A stretch of 64,000 nucleotides of DNA. Origin: Prosthecobacter vanneervenii (GTDB taxonomy: Bacteria; Verrucomicrobiota; Verrucomicrobiia; Verrucomicrobiales; Verrucomicrobiaceae). Positions 42,766 to 52,414 of this stretch are shown here, piece by piece. The stretch spans positions 1 through 64,000 of the forward strand of contig NZ_JACHIG010000004.1 in assembly GCF_014203095.1 (NCBI RefSeq), given 5' to 3'. Position numbers and translations under genes: made by a program. Each line of letters opens with the position of its first letter. Position 1 is the stretch's first letter. The notes below the pieces were generated by a model. It searched no databases and was not told the DNA's origin. It saw only the letters and a program-made list of their open reading frames with translations.

Positions 42766-45700
42766 ATGAAACGCAAGACCACTACCCTGCCCGCCACAGA
42801 CGTGGCACCTACGATCTTCCGCAGCAGATTGTGGATGAGCGTGCTTTTTTCGCTTTCTCTGGCAGCAGGCATATCCACAGCTCGCGCCAGCATCGCCTAC
42901 GGCAGCATCAACAACTTCGACACGGTCAACGACACCGGCGTCGAGTGCCATGGCTTTGAGATCGAGCTGGATGACATCCACAGCACCGACATTACCTACA
43001 CCTACAATTACAACCACTACGGCGTGCCGGACATCAAGGAGGACAACACTGACCCGGCGCATCCGAAAGTCTTCATTCGCTGGCAGGGAAAAAAAAATCC
43101 CAATGGCACCTGGTCGGCCTATACAGCCATACCGGCGGCTCCGATTCCTCCGACGCAGGGGCATCAGTTCACCAATCCCGCTGTTAACTTCGGTGGCGAG
43201 CATTTCGGGGTGGGATACATCACCCAGCCTTCAGCGGTGCTTTACAACTGGCTGATCGACAACGGCAGCGGCACCCTGGTGCGCGGCGGTGCGGTGCAGG
43301 TCTCCACGCCTACCTTCACCTACAATCCGCCTGCCGCCGCAGCACCTGCGCAGGTTCAGGCGGTCATAGTGCCACCTCCGCCTCCAGCGCCACCGCCCAA
43401 GGAATTTGGCAAGGCCGTCTGGATGAAGGAAATCAAAACCACGACACACAATGCCGGCAAAGTGAAGCTTCGTGATTTGGTGTCTGAAGACCCCGCTGAC
43501 CCCGGCGGCAAAAACTGGAAAAACGGCGAGCCCGACGAAGTGGAGGTCGAGTGGCGCATCCTGCAGAAAAAAACCAGCGCTGCCGATGGCGGCCCGAACA
43601 ACCAGGTGGCCGCTGCTGCCGAGCCGCTGCCCAATGGCAATGAGGTCGTCACTCGCCGCTACGAATTCTACAAGTATGTGGGTCCGCTGGATGCAGAGAC
43701 AGGCGAAGCCATGGGGACGGCTGTAGGTGCTGATGGTGTGCACGGAACTGGCAGTGCCACCTACGCGGACCATTTCAATGGAGCCACGGGAGAATGGGTC
43801 ACCGTGACCACAGACATGACCACCCAGGTGCTGGTGGGAGATTTCACTGGTGCGCAGATGGCCGCTGTGGATGTGAACGAGGCACTCGGACTCATCGACC
43901 ACGTAGGAGACGGGCAGGTCGGAAAGGCTTTTGCCGCGCGTAGAATGATCGTGGAAGGTGGCGTGCCATTCACCGCTGTGCAGACCGGCACGGTGCCGCC
44001 TGGAATGACGTTTGATGAAGTCACCGGCATTCTCAGCGGCACGCCCAGCACCGCCGGGCAGTTTCAGTTCAGTGTCACCGCAAGCGACGGGGTAAACCCA
44101 GATGTGCAGAAGAACTACACCATGAACATCGCTGCCGCTGGAGCAGCGCTGCCGGCGCAGTCCTTGCTGGACACCGTGGTGTCTCCCGTGGGCGCGGGAA
44201 CGACGGCTGGAGATGGCTCCTACAATCCCGGTGACAACGCTGCAGTCTCCATCGCCACTACAGCTCCGGGCTACACCTTTCTAAACTGGACAGACAATGG
44301 TCAGGTCGTCAGCACACTTCCGGACTATACCGTGGTGATGGATGTGAACCACACGCTGGTGGCCAATTTTGTGCCTGCGACGGTGCAGTGGACCATCAGC
44401 GCCAGCGCCTCCCCTGTTGCGGGTGGCATGGTTAGCGGAGACGGCCTGGTGGACGACGGCACCAGCGTCACGCTCACGGCCATTCCCAATGCCGGCTACG
44501 TCTTTACCAGTTGGACCGAGGCCGGGGCACTCGTCAGCGCCTCTGCCACTTATACCTTCACGGCCTCTGCGGACCGTACCTTGGTTGCCAATTTTACCCT
44601 GGCTCCCACCTATAGCATCACCACCTCGGCAGCTCCGACGGCAGGAGGCAGCACCAGTGGCGGCGGCACTTATGCCAGTGGTGCCAGCGTTACTGTCACA
44701 GCCACTCCGAATGCCGGCTACACATTCGTCAATTGGACTCAAAACGGCACTCAGGTCAGCTCCGCAGCCAGTTACACGTTCAACGCCACCACCAGTCGTG
44801 CCCTGGTGGCCAATTTTGTGCTCAATGGCGGAGCTTTGCGCACCATTGCTGCCAGCTCGAGTCCAGTGGCAGGCGGCACCGTTTCCGGGGCGGGCACTTA
44901 TGCAGACGGGACCAGTGTCACCGTCACAGCCAGTCCGGCGGCCGGGTACAAGTTTTCCAAATGGAAAGAAGGCAGCACCACGGTGAGCACCTCGCCCAGC
45001 TACACCTTCACCGTTTCGGCGAATCGCACACTGGTGGCCTCCTTCTCTCAGTCTTACAAAGTTACATGCACTTCCAGCCCGGCCAATGGCGGCAGCACTG
45101 AGGCAGACAGCCCCAGCTACAGCCCTGGAGACAACGGTAATGTGAAAGCCACCCCGGCTGCGGGTTACCAGTTTGTCAGCTGGACGGAGAACGGCGCTGT
45201 GGTCAGCACCAATTCGACCTACAACTTCACCAACGTCAGAGCTAATCACGCCTACGTGGCCAACTTTATGCCGGTGGGCGGACTGCTCATGGCAGTGAGT
45301 GCCTCACCTGCTGCCGGTGGTGTGGTTTCAGGCGGCGGCGCTTGCATGGTGGGAGACAGCGTCACTGTCTCTGCCACGCCAAATGCGGGCTACGTTTTCA
45401 CTGCCTGGACCGAGGGGGGAGCCGTGGTCAGCAATGCAGCCAGCTATGCTTTTCTGGCTTCGGCAAGCCGCACGCTCGTGGCCACCTTTACGGCGGGCTA
45501 CGGCATCACCACCAGTGTGCAGCCACCCACGGCAGGCACGACCGGTGGCGGCGGAGTTGTCAGCGTAGGGGCCAGCACCACACTCAGCGCCACGGCCAAT
45601 CCGGGCTACTCCTTCATCAACTGGACGGACAGTCAGGGAAACGTGGTCAGCACCAATCCAAGCTACTCTTTCACTCCTGCAGCCAGCGGTGCCTACACCG

Positions 45701-47820
45701 CCAATTTCAGCTCCTTGGTCGCAGGCATTCCGTTCAACTTTGACAATGCCACCCCTGCGCTGAACACAGATGCCCCGGTGCCATTCACGCAGCTCATGGT
45801 GGGGTACACCGCCACCTTCAGCTCGGATGCAGACGGTGCCTTTACGACGCGATCCGATGCCGCCTCGGGTCGAACACTCTCCAAGTTTTCAGGGCTCTAT
45901 CTTGAATCTGTCTCTGATGCGGCACAGCTCGACATCAGGCTGGATCAGTCTGTCACCGGTATCAGTCTGGACTTTGCCACGATCGAGGCGCTCACTGTTC
46001 CGGTGGCTTCAACTCTGCAACTCACCGCCATCGACAATTCATCAGGCGCGCCTGTCGTGGTTGGCACTGTCATCGCGCACGGGAGCGCGAGTGCTGGTGA
46101 TAGCCTGCCCTGCGGCAGCATCAGCTTTAATGCTGCTGGTGCGGTGTTTGACGAGGTCCTCCTTCAGCTCCCGGACCTGCCAGCCGGGGCGCAGCGTTTC
46201 ATTGTGGACAACATCGAGGTGAGCCCCGGTGGCAGCACGGGAGGAACCATGACGCTGGCGAATCCCAATTGGAACATCACGCTTTCAGATTTCGGCTATT
46301 CCGACTTCCTGCTCGATAACACGGCGGGTTTCGTCGGGCGCGAGTATCTCTCTGGCGAATGGGGCAGCGCCGTAGCTTATCAGGTGGGCGGGCAGGCTCA
46401 TGCGCCCACCTGGCTGGAACCTGCTTTCTTGTATCCCGACTGGCAGACCAACTCTGACTTCCATGTCGTCACCGGCATCCATCTGGTGGGCGGAAACAAG
46501 GATGGGCTGCCGGTGGCGGAATCAGTGATCGCCAACAACGACATTGAGATCATCCTGCGCTTTGAAATGGTGGACACCGTTGTGGGCACGCCCATGGGCA
46601 TCACACCCGCCAGCGCGCCCGGTGCGGGAGCATCGATCAACAGCAACCGCTACGTAATGAACCAGACCTTTGTGGTGCGAAACATCAGCGGTGCTACCAT
46701 CACCAACTTGCAGCTCTTTCAGCTGTTGCACGGGCTCATTTCCCAGCATGGCCAGTACGACAACCGCAGCTACACCGGCAAGCTCTCCGAGTACCGCTAC
46801 GACGCCACCATGGCGGGCGTGGATGACAGCGCTGCTGGCAGTCAGAGCTCCACAGTCGGTCTGGAGGACTACATCGGCTTTCAGTCCAAAGTCGCACCGG
46901 CAGCTTACGAGATCGGCAGCTATGGCATCGTGGGCATTGATGACCATGTGACTGGCAAGCCCTCTGATGGTGTGCATCTCTCGATTGAAAAAAACTGGCA
47001 GAGCGCCCCATACACCAGCCGCCTCGGCCGCGATCTCTTCACACCCACCAGCCCATGGATAGCCGGTGGGCAGCGCTGGGATCTCGGCACGTTGGCTGCA
47101 GGTCAGAGTGTCAGTTTTGACATCGTCCTCAGTCTTCTCACCGGCACCAAGGTGAGCATCACCGGCGGAGGCAGCGGCGGTCAGGGTGGCGGGGGCAGCT
47201 GCAATGGCGGCTCTACGCATGTGGGTGGAGTGGATTTTGAATTCGACGAAATCACCCAGGAAGGAACCTTCTTCGGTGAGTATTCAGATGCCGACGACTC
47301 TGAACTTTCCGAGCGCACCACGGAGGGCGAGTTTGCCCTGCCGTCATTTGAGACACCGCATGCCACGCGCAGGCAGCTCTGGAAGCTCCAATACAACGGA
47401 ACCCATACAGGGAACATCAAGCTGAAGTTCGCTTATGATCCCAGCCTGCTGCCAGCGGGCTATGATGAAAACCAGCTCGTCATCTACCACTTCCGCAATG
47501 GTGTCTGGGAGAAGCTCAGCGGCAAGGTGGACACGACCAACAAGGTCATCGAGGCCGTGAGCCCCTCCCTCTCGCCATTCATGCTCGGAGTGAATGATGT
47601 GGTGGTGAAGCCCGACGTGGCGGTCTCTGTTTCCAATCCGGGAACTCTGACAGTCAGCTGGCCGGATTCCTTCACAGGCTGGATCCTGCAAGAAGCTGCA
47701 GATCTCAATGCCGCCAGTTGGGCCAACTCCACACGTCCTGTCACTTCGGCAGGCGGTACTTGCAGTGTGGATGTTCCCATCAGTGAAGGCTCGAAATTCT
47801 TCCGTCTCATGAGGCCCTGA
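42766..47820 (+). CDS. giant secreted InlB-repeat protein
   Basis: Exported protein of 1684 aa with a long N-terminal signal region (LWMSVLFSLSLAAGISTARA). The N-terminal domain (about 45-200) is beta-rich. A Pro-rich linker (about 200-215) precedes a further domain, then a putative Ig segment (GTVPPGMTFDEVTGILSGTP, about 410-460). Seven divergent InlB B-repeats (about 469-981) each have the pattern Y-x-F-x-x-W-x-(7-10)-VS-...-NRTLVANF or a close variant. The C-terminal half holds large beta modules, a Gly-rich stretch (GGGSGGQGGGGS) and a terminal domain ending in KFFRLMRP. It is probably a surface or matrix protein. It is coupled to the ECF sigma factor 10 bases upstream. Confidence 0.88.
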   Translation: MKRKTTTLPATDVAPTIFRSRLWMSVLFSLSLAAGISTARASIAYGSINNFDTVNDTGVECHGFEIELDDIHSTDITYTYNYNHYGVPDIKEDNTDPAHPKVFIRWQGKKNPNGTWSAYTAIPAAPIPPTQGHQFTNPAVNFGGEHFGVGYITQPSAVLYNWLIDNGSGTLVRGGAVQVSTPTFTYNPPAAAAPAQVQAVIVPPPPPAPPPKEFGKAVWMKEIKTTTHNAGKVKLRDLVSEDPADPGGKNWKNGEPDEVEVEWRILQKKTSAADGGPNNQVAAAAEPLPNGNEVVTRRYEFYKYVGPLDAETGEAMGTAVGADGVHGTGSATYADHFNGATGEWVTVTTDMTTQVLVGDFTGAQMAAVDVNEALGLIDHVGDGQVGKAFAARRMIVEGGVPFTAVQTGTVPPGMTFDEVTGILSGTPSTAGQFQFSVTASDGVNPDVQKNYTMNIAAAGAALPAQSLLDTVVSPVGAGTTAGDGSYNPGDNAAVSIATTAPGYTFLNWTDNGQVVSTLPDYTVVMDVNHTLVANFVPATVQWTISASASPVAGGMVSGDGLVDDGTSVTLTAIPNAGYVFTSWTEAGALVSASATYTFTASADRTLVANFTLAPTYSITTSAAPTAGGSTSGGGTYASGASVTVTATPNAGYTFVNWTQNGTQVSSAASYTFNATTSRALVANFVLNGGALRTIAASSSPVAGGTVSGAGTYADGTSVTVTASPAAGYKFSKWKEGSTTVSTSPSYTFTVSANRTLVASFSQSYKVTCTSSPANGGSTEADSPSYSPGDNGNVKATPAAGYQFVSWTENGAVVSTNSTYNFTNVRANHAYVANFMPVGGLLMAVSASPAAGGVVSGGGACMVGDSVTVSATPNAGYVFTAWTEGGAVVSNAASYAFLASASRTLVATFTAGYGITTSVQPPTAGTTGGGGVVSVGASTTLSATANPGYSFINWTDSQGNVVSTNPSYSFTPAASGAYTANFSSLVAGIPFNFDNATPALNTDAPVPFTQLMVGYTATFSSDADGAFTTRSDAASGRTLSKFSGLYLESVSDAAQLDIRLDQSVTGISLDFATIEALTVPVASTLQLTAIDNSSGAPVVVGTVIAHGSASAGDSLPCGSISFNAAGAVFDEVLLQLPDLPAGAQRFIVDNIEVSPGGSTGGTMTLANPNWNITLSDFGYSDFLLDNTAGFVGREYLSGEWGSAVAYQVGGQAHAPTWLEPAFLYPDWQTNSDFHVVTGIHLVGGNKDGLPVAESVIANNDIEIILRFEMVDTVVGTPMGITPASAPGAGASINSNRYVMNQTFVVRNISGATITNLQLFQLLHGLISQHGQYDNRSYTGKLSEYRYDATMAGVDDSAAGSQSSTVGLEDYIGFQSKVAPAAYEIGSYGIVGIDDHVTGKPSDGVHLSIEKNWQSAPYTSRLGRDLFTPTSPWIAGGQRWDLGTLAAGQSVSFDIVLSLLTGTKVSITGGGSGGQGGGGSCNGGSTHVGGVDFEFDEITQEGTFFGEYSDADDSELSERTTEGEFALPSFETPHATRRQLWKLQYNGTHTGNIKLKFAYDPSLLPAGYDENQLVIYHFRNGVWEKLSGKVDTTNKVIEAVSPSLSPFMLGVNDVVVKPDVAVSVSNPGTLTVSWPDSFTGWILQEAADLNAASWANSTRPVTSAGGTCSVDVPISEGSKFFRLMRP
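44170..45708 (+). repeat. seven divergent InlB B-type coding repeats
   Basis: Seven consecutive units of roughly 70-75 codons lie within the giant protein. Each ends in a phrase such as LVANF, LVASF, YVANF or LVATF and contains an aromatic-x-x-W core preceded by a Gly-Tyr. Unlike the MBG repeats at 8496, the units have drifted at the nucleotide level, which suggests an older array under selection for structure rather than recent duplication. Confidence 0.85.
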
Positions 47821-47979
47821 ATCTAATGACTGTTAGCACCGTGATTCTTGCTAAGATGCTCATCGGTGAGATTGAGTTTCAAGTTCACTCGCGGCATGTG
47901 TCAAGGTCTGGGCAGGAATTGGTTGAACAGCCTTAAGCCTGTGGGAAGATCGGCGTCTGAGATCACGAGAATCTCTCTC

Positions 47980-48462
47980 ATGAAGCGCATTTACCGCCTG
48001 CTTGCCTTGCTGCTGCTGCTTGCCTACGCAGGCTCGGCCACTGCGATCATGCCGGCTGTGTTCGCGGCATTGGCAACCATCGATGGCAGCCATCGAGTCT
48101 TGATCTGCCGGACTGAGCAGGGCACCCAGGTGCGGCTCCATCATCATGAAGATGACTACACACCCGAGGTGTGTGACCACAGCGGCATGCTGACCAGACT
48201 GGTCGTGAGCTTCTGCCGTCCTGCCACGGAGGGAGACCACAGCCTTTCCACCACTCAAGACTCAGGAACCCTCGCAGGCCCGGACGATGAGGAGGAGCGT
48301 CTCATCAAAGACAAGCATTGGGGTGTCCTGCCATGCTTGGAATTCACGCCCCGCTTTGCGCGAACGTCAGCGCTTCATGTGTCCAGTCTTGCTTGGAATG
48401 ATCAGCATGAAAATACCGCTGATACACTCAGACAGATCGCCACCATCAGGCTGCTGATTTGA
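47980..48462 (+). CDS. hypothetical secreted protein
   Basis: Small exported protein of 160 aa when started at the ATG at 47980 (MKRIYRLLALLLLLAYAGSATA signal). The mature part has two histidine-rich spots (RLHHHEDDYTPEVCDH near 50-65) and three cysteines (in LICRTE, EVCDH and SFCRP), which together could bind a metal. I do not recognise a family. The frame is open upstream to 47848, but that part shows no signal peptide and is probably not translated. It sits between the giant protein and the polyketide operon without tight coupling to either. Confidence 0.6.
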   Translation: MKRIYRLLALLLLLAYAGSATAIMPAVFAALATIDGSHRVLICRTEQGTQVRLHHHEDDYTPEVCDHSGMLTRLVVSFCRPATEGDHSLSTTQDSGTLAGPDDEEERLIKDKHWGVLPCLEFTPRFARTSALHVSSLAWNDQHENTADTLRQIATIRLLI

Positions 48463-48623
48463 TCTGAAGCTGGCAAACAGCGTCTGCGGCATCTTCATGC
48501 TGGCGGCGGTTGGTTTGCCATTTGCTCCTGCTTCCGATGCTAAACGCACCAGATCATGCGTATGCATTCGGAGTTGCTCTCTCTCTGCTTCCATAGCCGT
48601 CCTGCCCGCATCACGCGCACTTC

Positions 48624-49193
48624 ATGAAAATATCTCCTCTTCTTCTGCTCTTTCTCCTGGCCGGTTCTGCCCTGGCCGAAACCTCCCGCTGGTCTGGCAC
48701 CAGCACCATCGCCTTCAACGGCTCCTCCACACTCCACGACTGGGGTGGCAAGGTGGAGCCCAAACCCTTTACCACCATTGTCACTATGGATGCGGATGGA
48801 AATCCCACCAAGGTGGAGGCCACTGTCACCGTGGAGGTGTCCAGGATGGACACTGCCGAGGCCAAGCGGGATGAAAACATGCGCAAGGCCATGCAGGCCA
48901 CGGCGCATCCTCTCATCACAGCACTCATCGACACTCCCTTCACGGCCATCCGCCAGGGAGATGCCGCTCCTGCCACCCTGCCCTTGAAGCTTACGATGCT
49001 GGGCCAGACGCAGACCGTCATCGGCAAAATCAGCCGGTGGCATCACCAGGGTGACAAGGCTTCCTTTGATCTCGATATCGATCTCTCCCTGAAGAAAAGC
49101 GGCATCACGGTCCCATCTGTTCTGCTTTTCATCCGAGTGGGCGATGCCATCCGCGTGCATGCCAGCGTCTCCCTCAAACGCCACCATTCTTGA
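48624..49193 (+). CDS. YceI-family lipid-binding protein
   Basis: Exported lipocalin-like protein of 189 aa with a signal peptide (LLLLFLLAGSALAE). The mature part carries YceI features: FNGSSTLHDWGGKV, KVEATVTVEVSRMDT, the acidic/basic turn AEAKRDENMRKAM with HPLITALI, and LPLKLTMLGQTQTV. YceI proteins form a beta-barrel that binds isoprenoid or fatty-acyl chains; the Thermus homologue TT1927b was solved with a polyisoprenoid quinone. Here the stop is only three bases before the type III polyketide synthase start, so it appears to be the first gene of that operon and may carry its lipid product across the periplasm. Confidence 0.85.
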   Translation: MKISPLLLLFLLAGSALAETSRWSGTSTIAFNGSSTLHDWGGKVEPKPFTTIVTMDADGNPTKVEATVTVEVSRMDTAEAKRDENMRKAMQATAHPLITALIDTPFTAIRQGDAAPATLPLKLTMLGQTQTVIGKISRWHHQGDKASFDLDIDLSLKKSGITVPSVLLFIRVGDAIRVHASVSLKRHHS

Positions 49194-49196
49194 TTC

Positions 49197-50357
49197 ATGC
49201 CCGCCTACATTCACCACATCGCCACGGAGACGCCGGAGTTCATCTACAGCAATGAATTCACGCGTGATCGCATGAAGGGCTGGATCTCCGAGCCGCGTGC
49301 CCAGCGCCTTGTCGAGATGATCTATGACCGCACAGGGATCGAGACGCGCTACAGTGCCAGCGACGACTTCATGAAGGAGGAAGGTGCGCTCTTCCGCACC
49401 CAGCCGGACGGCTCGCTCAATTCGCCAGGCACCGGAGAGCGAAATGCTCTCTATGCCAAAGCCTCGCGGGAGCTCGCCGTGAAGCTCGCACGCAAGACGC
49501 TGGCGGAGTGTCCGCACTTTGCCAAGGAGGAGATCACCCACATCGTCTTCGCTTCCTGCACCGGCTTTGCCAATCCGGGGCCGGATTACCACATCATGCG
49601 CGAGCTGGGACTCAACGAGAGCGTGGAGCGCTACACCGTCGGCTTCATGGGCTGCTATGCCGCCTTTCCCGCGCTGCGCATGGCCGCGCAATTTTGCGAA
49701 GCCAATCCGCAGGCTGTGGTGCTGGTCATGTGCCTGGAACTCTGTTCACTCCATCTACAGGTGAGCGAAAAACCGGAAAGCATCGTGGCCAATGCGCTCT
49801 TCGCCGATGGCGCGGCCGCTGCCATCGTCAGCGCGCGCGAGCCGCAGAGGGACCGTCCCAGCTTCCGCGTGCATGGCTTCCGCTCGGCGCTCGTGCCCTC
49901 CAGCGAGGCGCACATGGCCTGGGATATCGGGAACAACGGCTTCAACATGGTTCTCTCCGCCTATGTGCCCGAGCTCATCGGCAGCAACATCCGCGACATC
50001 CTTGGCGGCATCCTCGACAAGCATGGCCTAAGCGCGACAGACATCGACGAATGGGCCGTTCATCCGGGTGGGCGTGCCATTCTGGACCAGATCGAACAGC
50101 AGCTTGCGCTGCCTGCCTCCGCGCTGGAGATGTCTCGCAGTGTACTGCGGGACTATGGCAACATGAGCAGTCCCACCGTGATGTTTGTACTCAAAGGCTT
50201 CCTCGAAGAAGCGGAAACCAAACGGGCCATGACCTGCGCCATCGCCTTTGGCCCTGGTCTTACAGTGGAGACCGCCGTCCTCGAGCGCTGTGGTGCGGCC
50301 ATTCCGCCCGTGGAAACGGTGCAACCTGCCATTATGACTCAGGCCGCAGTACCATGA
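49197..50357 (+). CDS. type III polyketide synthase
   Basis: Chalcone-synthase-like enzyme of 386 aa. It condenses a fatty-acyl starter with malonyl-CoA units and cyclises the chain to an alkylresorcinol, alkylpyrone or related product. The catalytic triad is complete: Cys153 (TVGFMGCYAAFPALRM), His289 (WAVHPGGRAIL) and Asn322 (DYGNMSSPTVMFVL). The thiolase fold is complete, and the C-terminal FGPGLTVET motif matches the family loop GPGLTVE. The following four genes are coupled or closely spaced (FAD monooxygenase by ATGA overlap), so the product is probably a tailored phenolic lipid, as in Streptomyces srsABC and Azotobacter arsBC. Chain length cannot be read from the sequence. Confidence 0.92.
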   Translation: MPAYIHHIATETPEFIYSNEFTRDRMKGWISEPRAQRLVEMIYDRTGIETRYSASDDFMKEEGALFRTQPDGSLNSPGTGERNALYAKASRELAVKLARKTLAECPHFAKEEITHIVFASCTGFANPGPDYHIMRELGLNESVERYTVGFMGCYAAFPALRMAAQFCEANPQAVVLVMCLELCSLHLQVSEKPESIVANALFADGAAAAIVSAREPQRDRPSFRVHGFRSALVPSSEAHMAWDIGNNGFNMVLSAYVPELIGSNIRDILGGILDKHGLSATDIDEWAVHPGGRAILDQIEQQLALPASALEMSRSVLRDYGNMSSPTVMFVLKGFLEEAETKRAMTCAIAFGPGLTVETAVLERCGAAIPPVETVQPAIMTQAAVP

Positions 50358-51526
50358 ACACCACCGACTACGACGTCATCATCGTCGGCGGCGGGCCTGT
50401 GGGTCTTCTGCTCGCCTGCCTGCTCAAACAGCAGGGGCAGCGCATTCGTGTGTTGGAGCGCCGCACTGAGTCCATCGCACACTCCGCAGCCATCGGCATC
50501 ACGCCGCCCTCCCTGCACATTTTGGAAAAACTGGGGCTCGCCTCCAAATTCATCTCCAGCGGGGTAAAGGTGCGCGACTGCTTTGTGCATGGCCAGCGTG
50601 GAAAGCTCGGCTGCGTCTCCTTCCGCGAGATCCCGGACGAGCACCGCTTCATCCTCTCGCTGCCGCAGGTCACCACCATCGCCCTTTTGCAGGATCATCT
50701 GGGTCCGGAGCACTTCGAAGCTGGCTGCGAGGTTAGCTACGTGCGGCAGACGGCGGATCACTGCGAGGTGCAGGCCGGCGGGAGCAGACTCACGGCGCGC
50801 TTTGTGGTGGCGTGTGATGGCAGCCGCAGCTCCGTGCGCAGCGTCATCGGCATGCGTGCGCCGGGCCGCTCCTACGACTGCCATTTTGTCATGGGCGACT
50901 TCGTGGACCGCAGCAGCTTTGGAGACGAGGCACACCTCTTCTTCACTGCAGCGGGTTCGGTGGAGTCCTTTCCCCTGCCCGGTGGGCAGCGCCGGTGGGT
51001 GGTGCAGACAGACACACGCATGGACCGCCCGCCTCCCGGATTGGTCAGCATGCTGACCAAACAACGTACCGGCATCGACGTCCCTGCTGCAGACCAAGTC
51101 AATGAGAGCGTCTTTACCCCGCGCAAGTTCAACTGCGACCGCTACTACGAAGGGCGCATCCTTTTCTGCGGAGACGCCGCACACGGGATGAGCCCCATAG
51201 GTGGCCAGGGCATGAACACAGGCTTTGCCGATGCGGAATTTCTCGCCGAAATCCTGACGCGCAGCGATCCCCTCAAGCTTTTGCCCGCCTACAACCGCTA
51301 CCGCCGCAAGGCCGCTAAAACGGCCATCTTCCGCGCCGAGTGGGGCATGTGGCTCGGTACCTGGCGCGGGCGTGTACGCTCAGCACTACGGGACTTCATT
51401 TTGAAATACCTGCTCTGCCAGGGCCCCGTGGCCAGGCACATGGGCTCGTTCTACGCCATGCTCACCATTCCTTTTAACACCCTCAAACGCGTTCCTGCCG
51501 CCAGCCTGCAGCCGCGCACCCTCTGA
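50354..51526 (+). CDS. FAD-dependent aromatic monooxygenase
   Basis: Class A flavoprotein hydroxylase of 390 aa, started at the ATG that overlaps the polyketide synthase stop (ATGA). The ADP-binding Rossmann motif is VIIVGGGPVG (residues 8-17), the second FAD/NADPH motif is CDGSRSSVRSVIG, and the third is FCGDAAHGMSPIGGQGMNTG, so all three flavoprotein-hydroxylase fingerprints are present. Relatives hydroxylate phenolic rings with NAD(P)H and O2. In srsABC the equivalent enzyme (SrsC) converts methylated alkylresorcinol to a quinone; that role is inferred here from gene order. It is followed nine bases later by a methyltransferase gene. Confidence 0.92.
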   Translation: MNTTDYDVIIVGGGPVGLLLACLLKQQGQRIRVLERRTESIAHSAAIGITPPSLHILEKLGLASKFISSGVKVRDCFVHGQRGKLGCVSFREIPDEHRFILSLPQVTTIALLQDHLGPEHFEAGCEVSYVRQTADHCEVQAGGSRLTARFVVACDGSRSSVRSVIGMRAPGRSYDCHFVMGDFVDRSSFGDEAHLFFTAAGSVESFPLPGGQRRWVVQTDTRMDRPPPGLVSMLTKQRTGIDVPAADQVNESVFTPRKFNCDRYYEGRILFCGDAAHGMSPIGGQGMNTGFADAEFLAEILTRSDPLKLLPAYNRYRRKAAKTAIFRAEWGMWLGTWRGRVRSALRDFILKYLLCQGPVARHMGSFYAMLTIPFNTLKRVPAASLQPRTL

Positions 51527-51535
51527 TTTTGCCTC

Positions 51536-52384
51536 ATGTCCGACTCCTCTACTTACATCTCCACCATCGAAGGCGCAGCCTCCCACTACGACGACCTCGA
51601 CCAGTTTTACCGAGAAATCTGGGGCGAGCACATCCACCACGGCGTCTGGTTCACCGGTAAGGAGACCGACACTGAAGCCGCTGAAAATCTGGTCAAAATC
51701 GTCGCCGACCTCGGCCATCACAGCCCTGGTCTGAAGGTCTGCGACATCGGCAGCGGCTACGGCACCACCGCCCGCATCTTGGCGCAGAAGCACGGTGTCG
51801 ACATCACCGGCATGACCATATCCGCTGTGCAGGTTGCATATGCCGAAAAGCACAATTCAGTGCCCGGACTCACCCATTTCATGCTGCGGGACTGGTATGA
51901 CAACCAGCTGCCGGACAACCACTTCGACATCGTACAGACCGTTGAAAGTCTGGAGCACATGCCCGACCTGCCCGGCTTCTTCCGTGAATGCTACCGGGTC
52001 ATGAAGCCAGGCGGCCGCCTGGTGGCCACCGCCTGGATGTCTTGTGAAAATCCCGACACCTTTGCCCGGCGGCATTTCATCGATGCCATCACGCGCGAGG
52101 CTCAAATTGCCGGCGTCAGGCCAGAGAGCGAATTCCGCGCTGCCACTGAGGGCGCAGGCTTTGTGAAATATCAGTTCAAAGACTACGCCCCGCAGGTGAA
52201 ACGTACCTGGCCGCTCTGCGCCCTGCGCACAGTAAAGGGGCTGCTGACGAAATCGCGCTACCGCCGTTTCCTGTTCAGTTCCCGCAATCCGAACCGCATT
52301 TTTGCCCTGACACTGTTCCGCATCTGGCTGGCCTACGAGCTGGGCATCCAGCGTTACGGAGTCTTCAGTGCCGAAAAGCGTTGA
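51536..52384 (+). CDS. SAM-dependent methyltransferase (tocopherol/sterol-type)
   Basis: Class I methyltransferase of 282 aa. Motif I is VCDIGSGYGTTARIL (about 68-82), followed by DITGMTISAVQVAYA, and motif post-II VQTVESLEHMPD. The sequence around GMTIS and YVAEKH-like positions matches the gamma-tocopherol/sterol C-methyltransferase branch, which methylates lipid or quinone substrates. The C-terminal helical half (about 190-282) is Arg/Phe-rich and could sit at the membrane. In context it is the likely O- or C-methyltransferase for the polyketide synthase product, comparable to SrsB in function but not necessarily in sequence family. Confidence 0.9.
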   Translation: MSDSSTYISTIEGAASHYDDLDQFYREIWGEHIHHGVWFTGKETDTEAAENLVKIVADLGHHSPGLKVCDIGSGYGTTARILAQKHGVDITGMTISAVQVAYAEKHNSVPGLTHFMLRDWYDNQLPDNHFDIVQTVESLEHMPDLPGFFRECYRVMKPGGRLVATAWMSCENPDTFARRHFIDAITREAQIAGVRPESEFRAATEGAGFVKYQFKDYAPQVKRTWPLCALRTVKGLLTKSRYRRFLFSSRNPNRIFALTLFRIWLAYELGIQRYGVFSAEKR

Positions 52385-52414
52385 ACCGGCACCAGAATTG
52401 ATTAAACACCGCCC

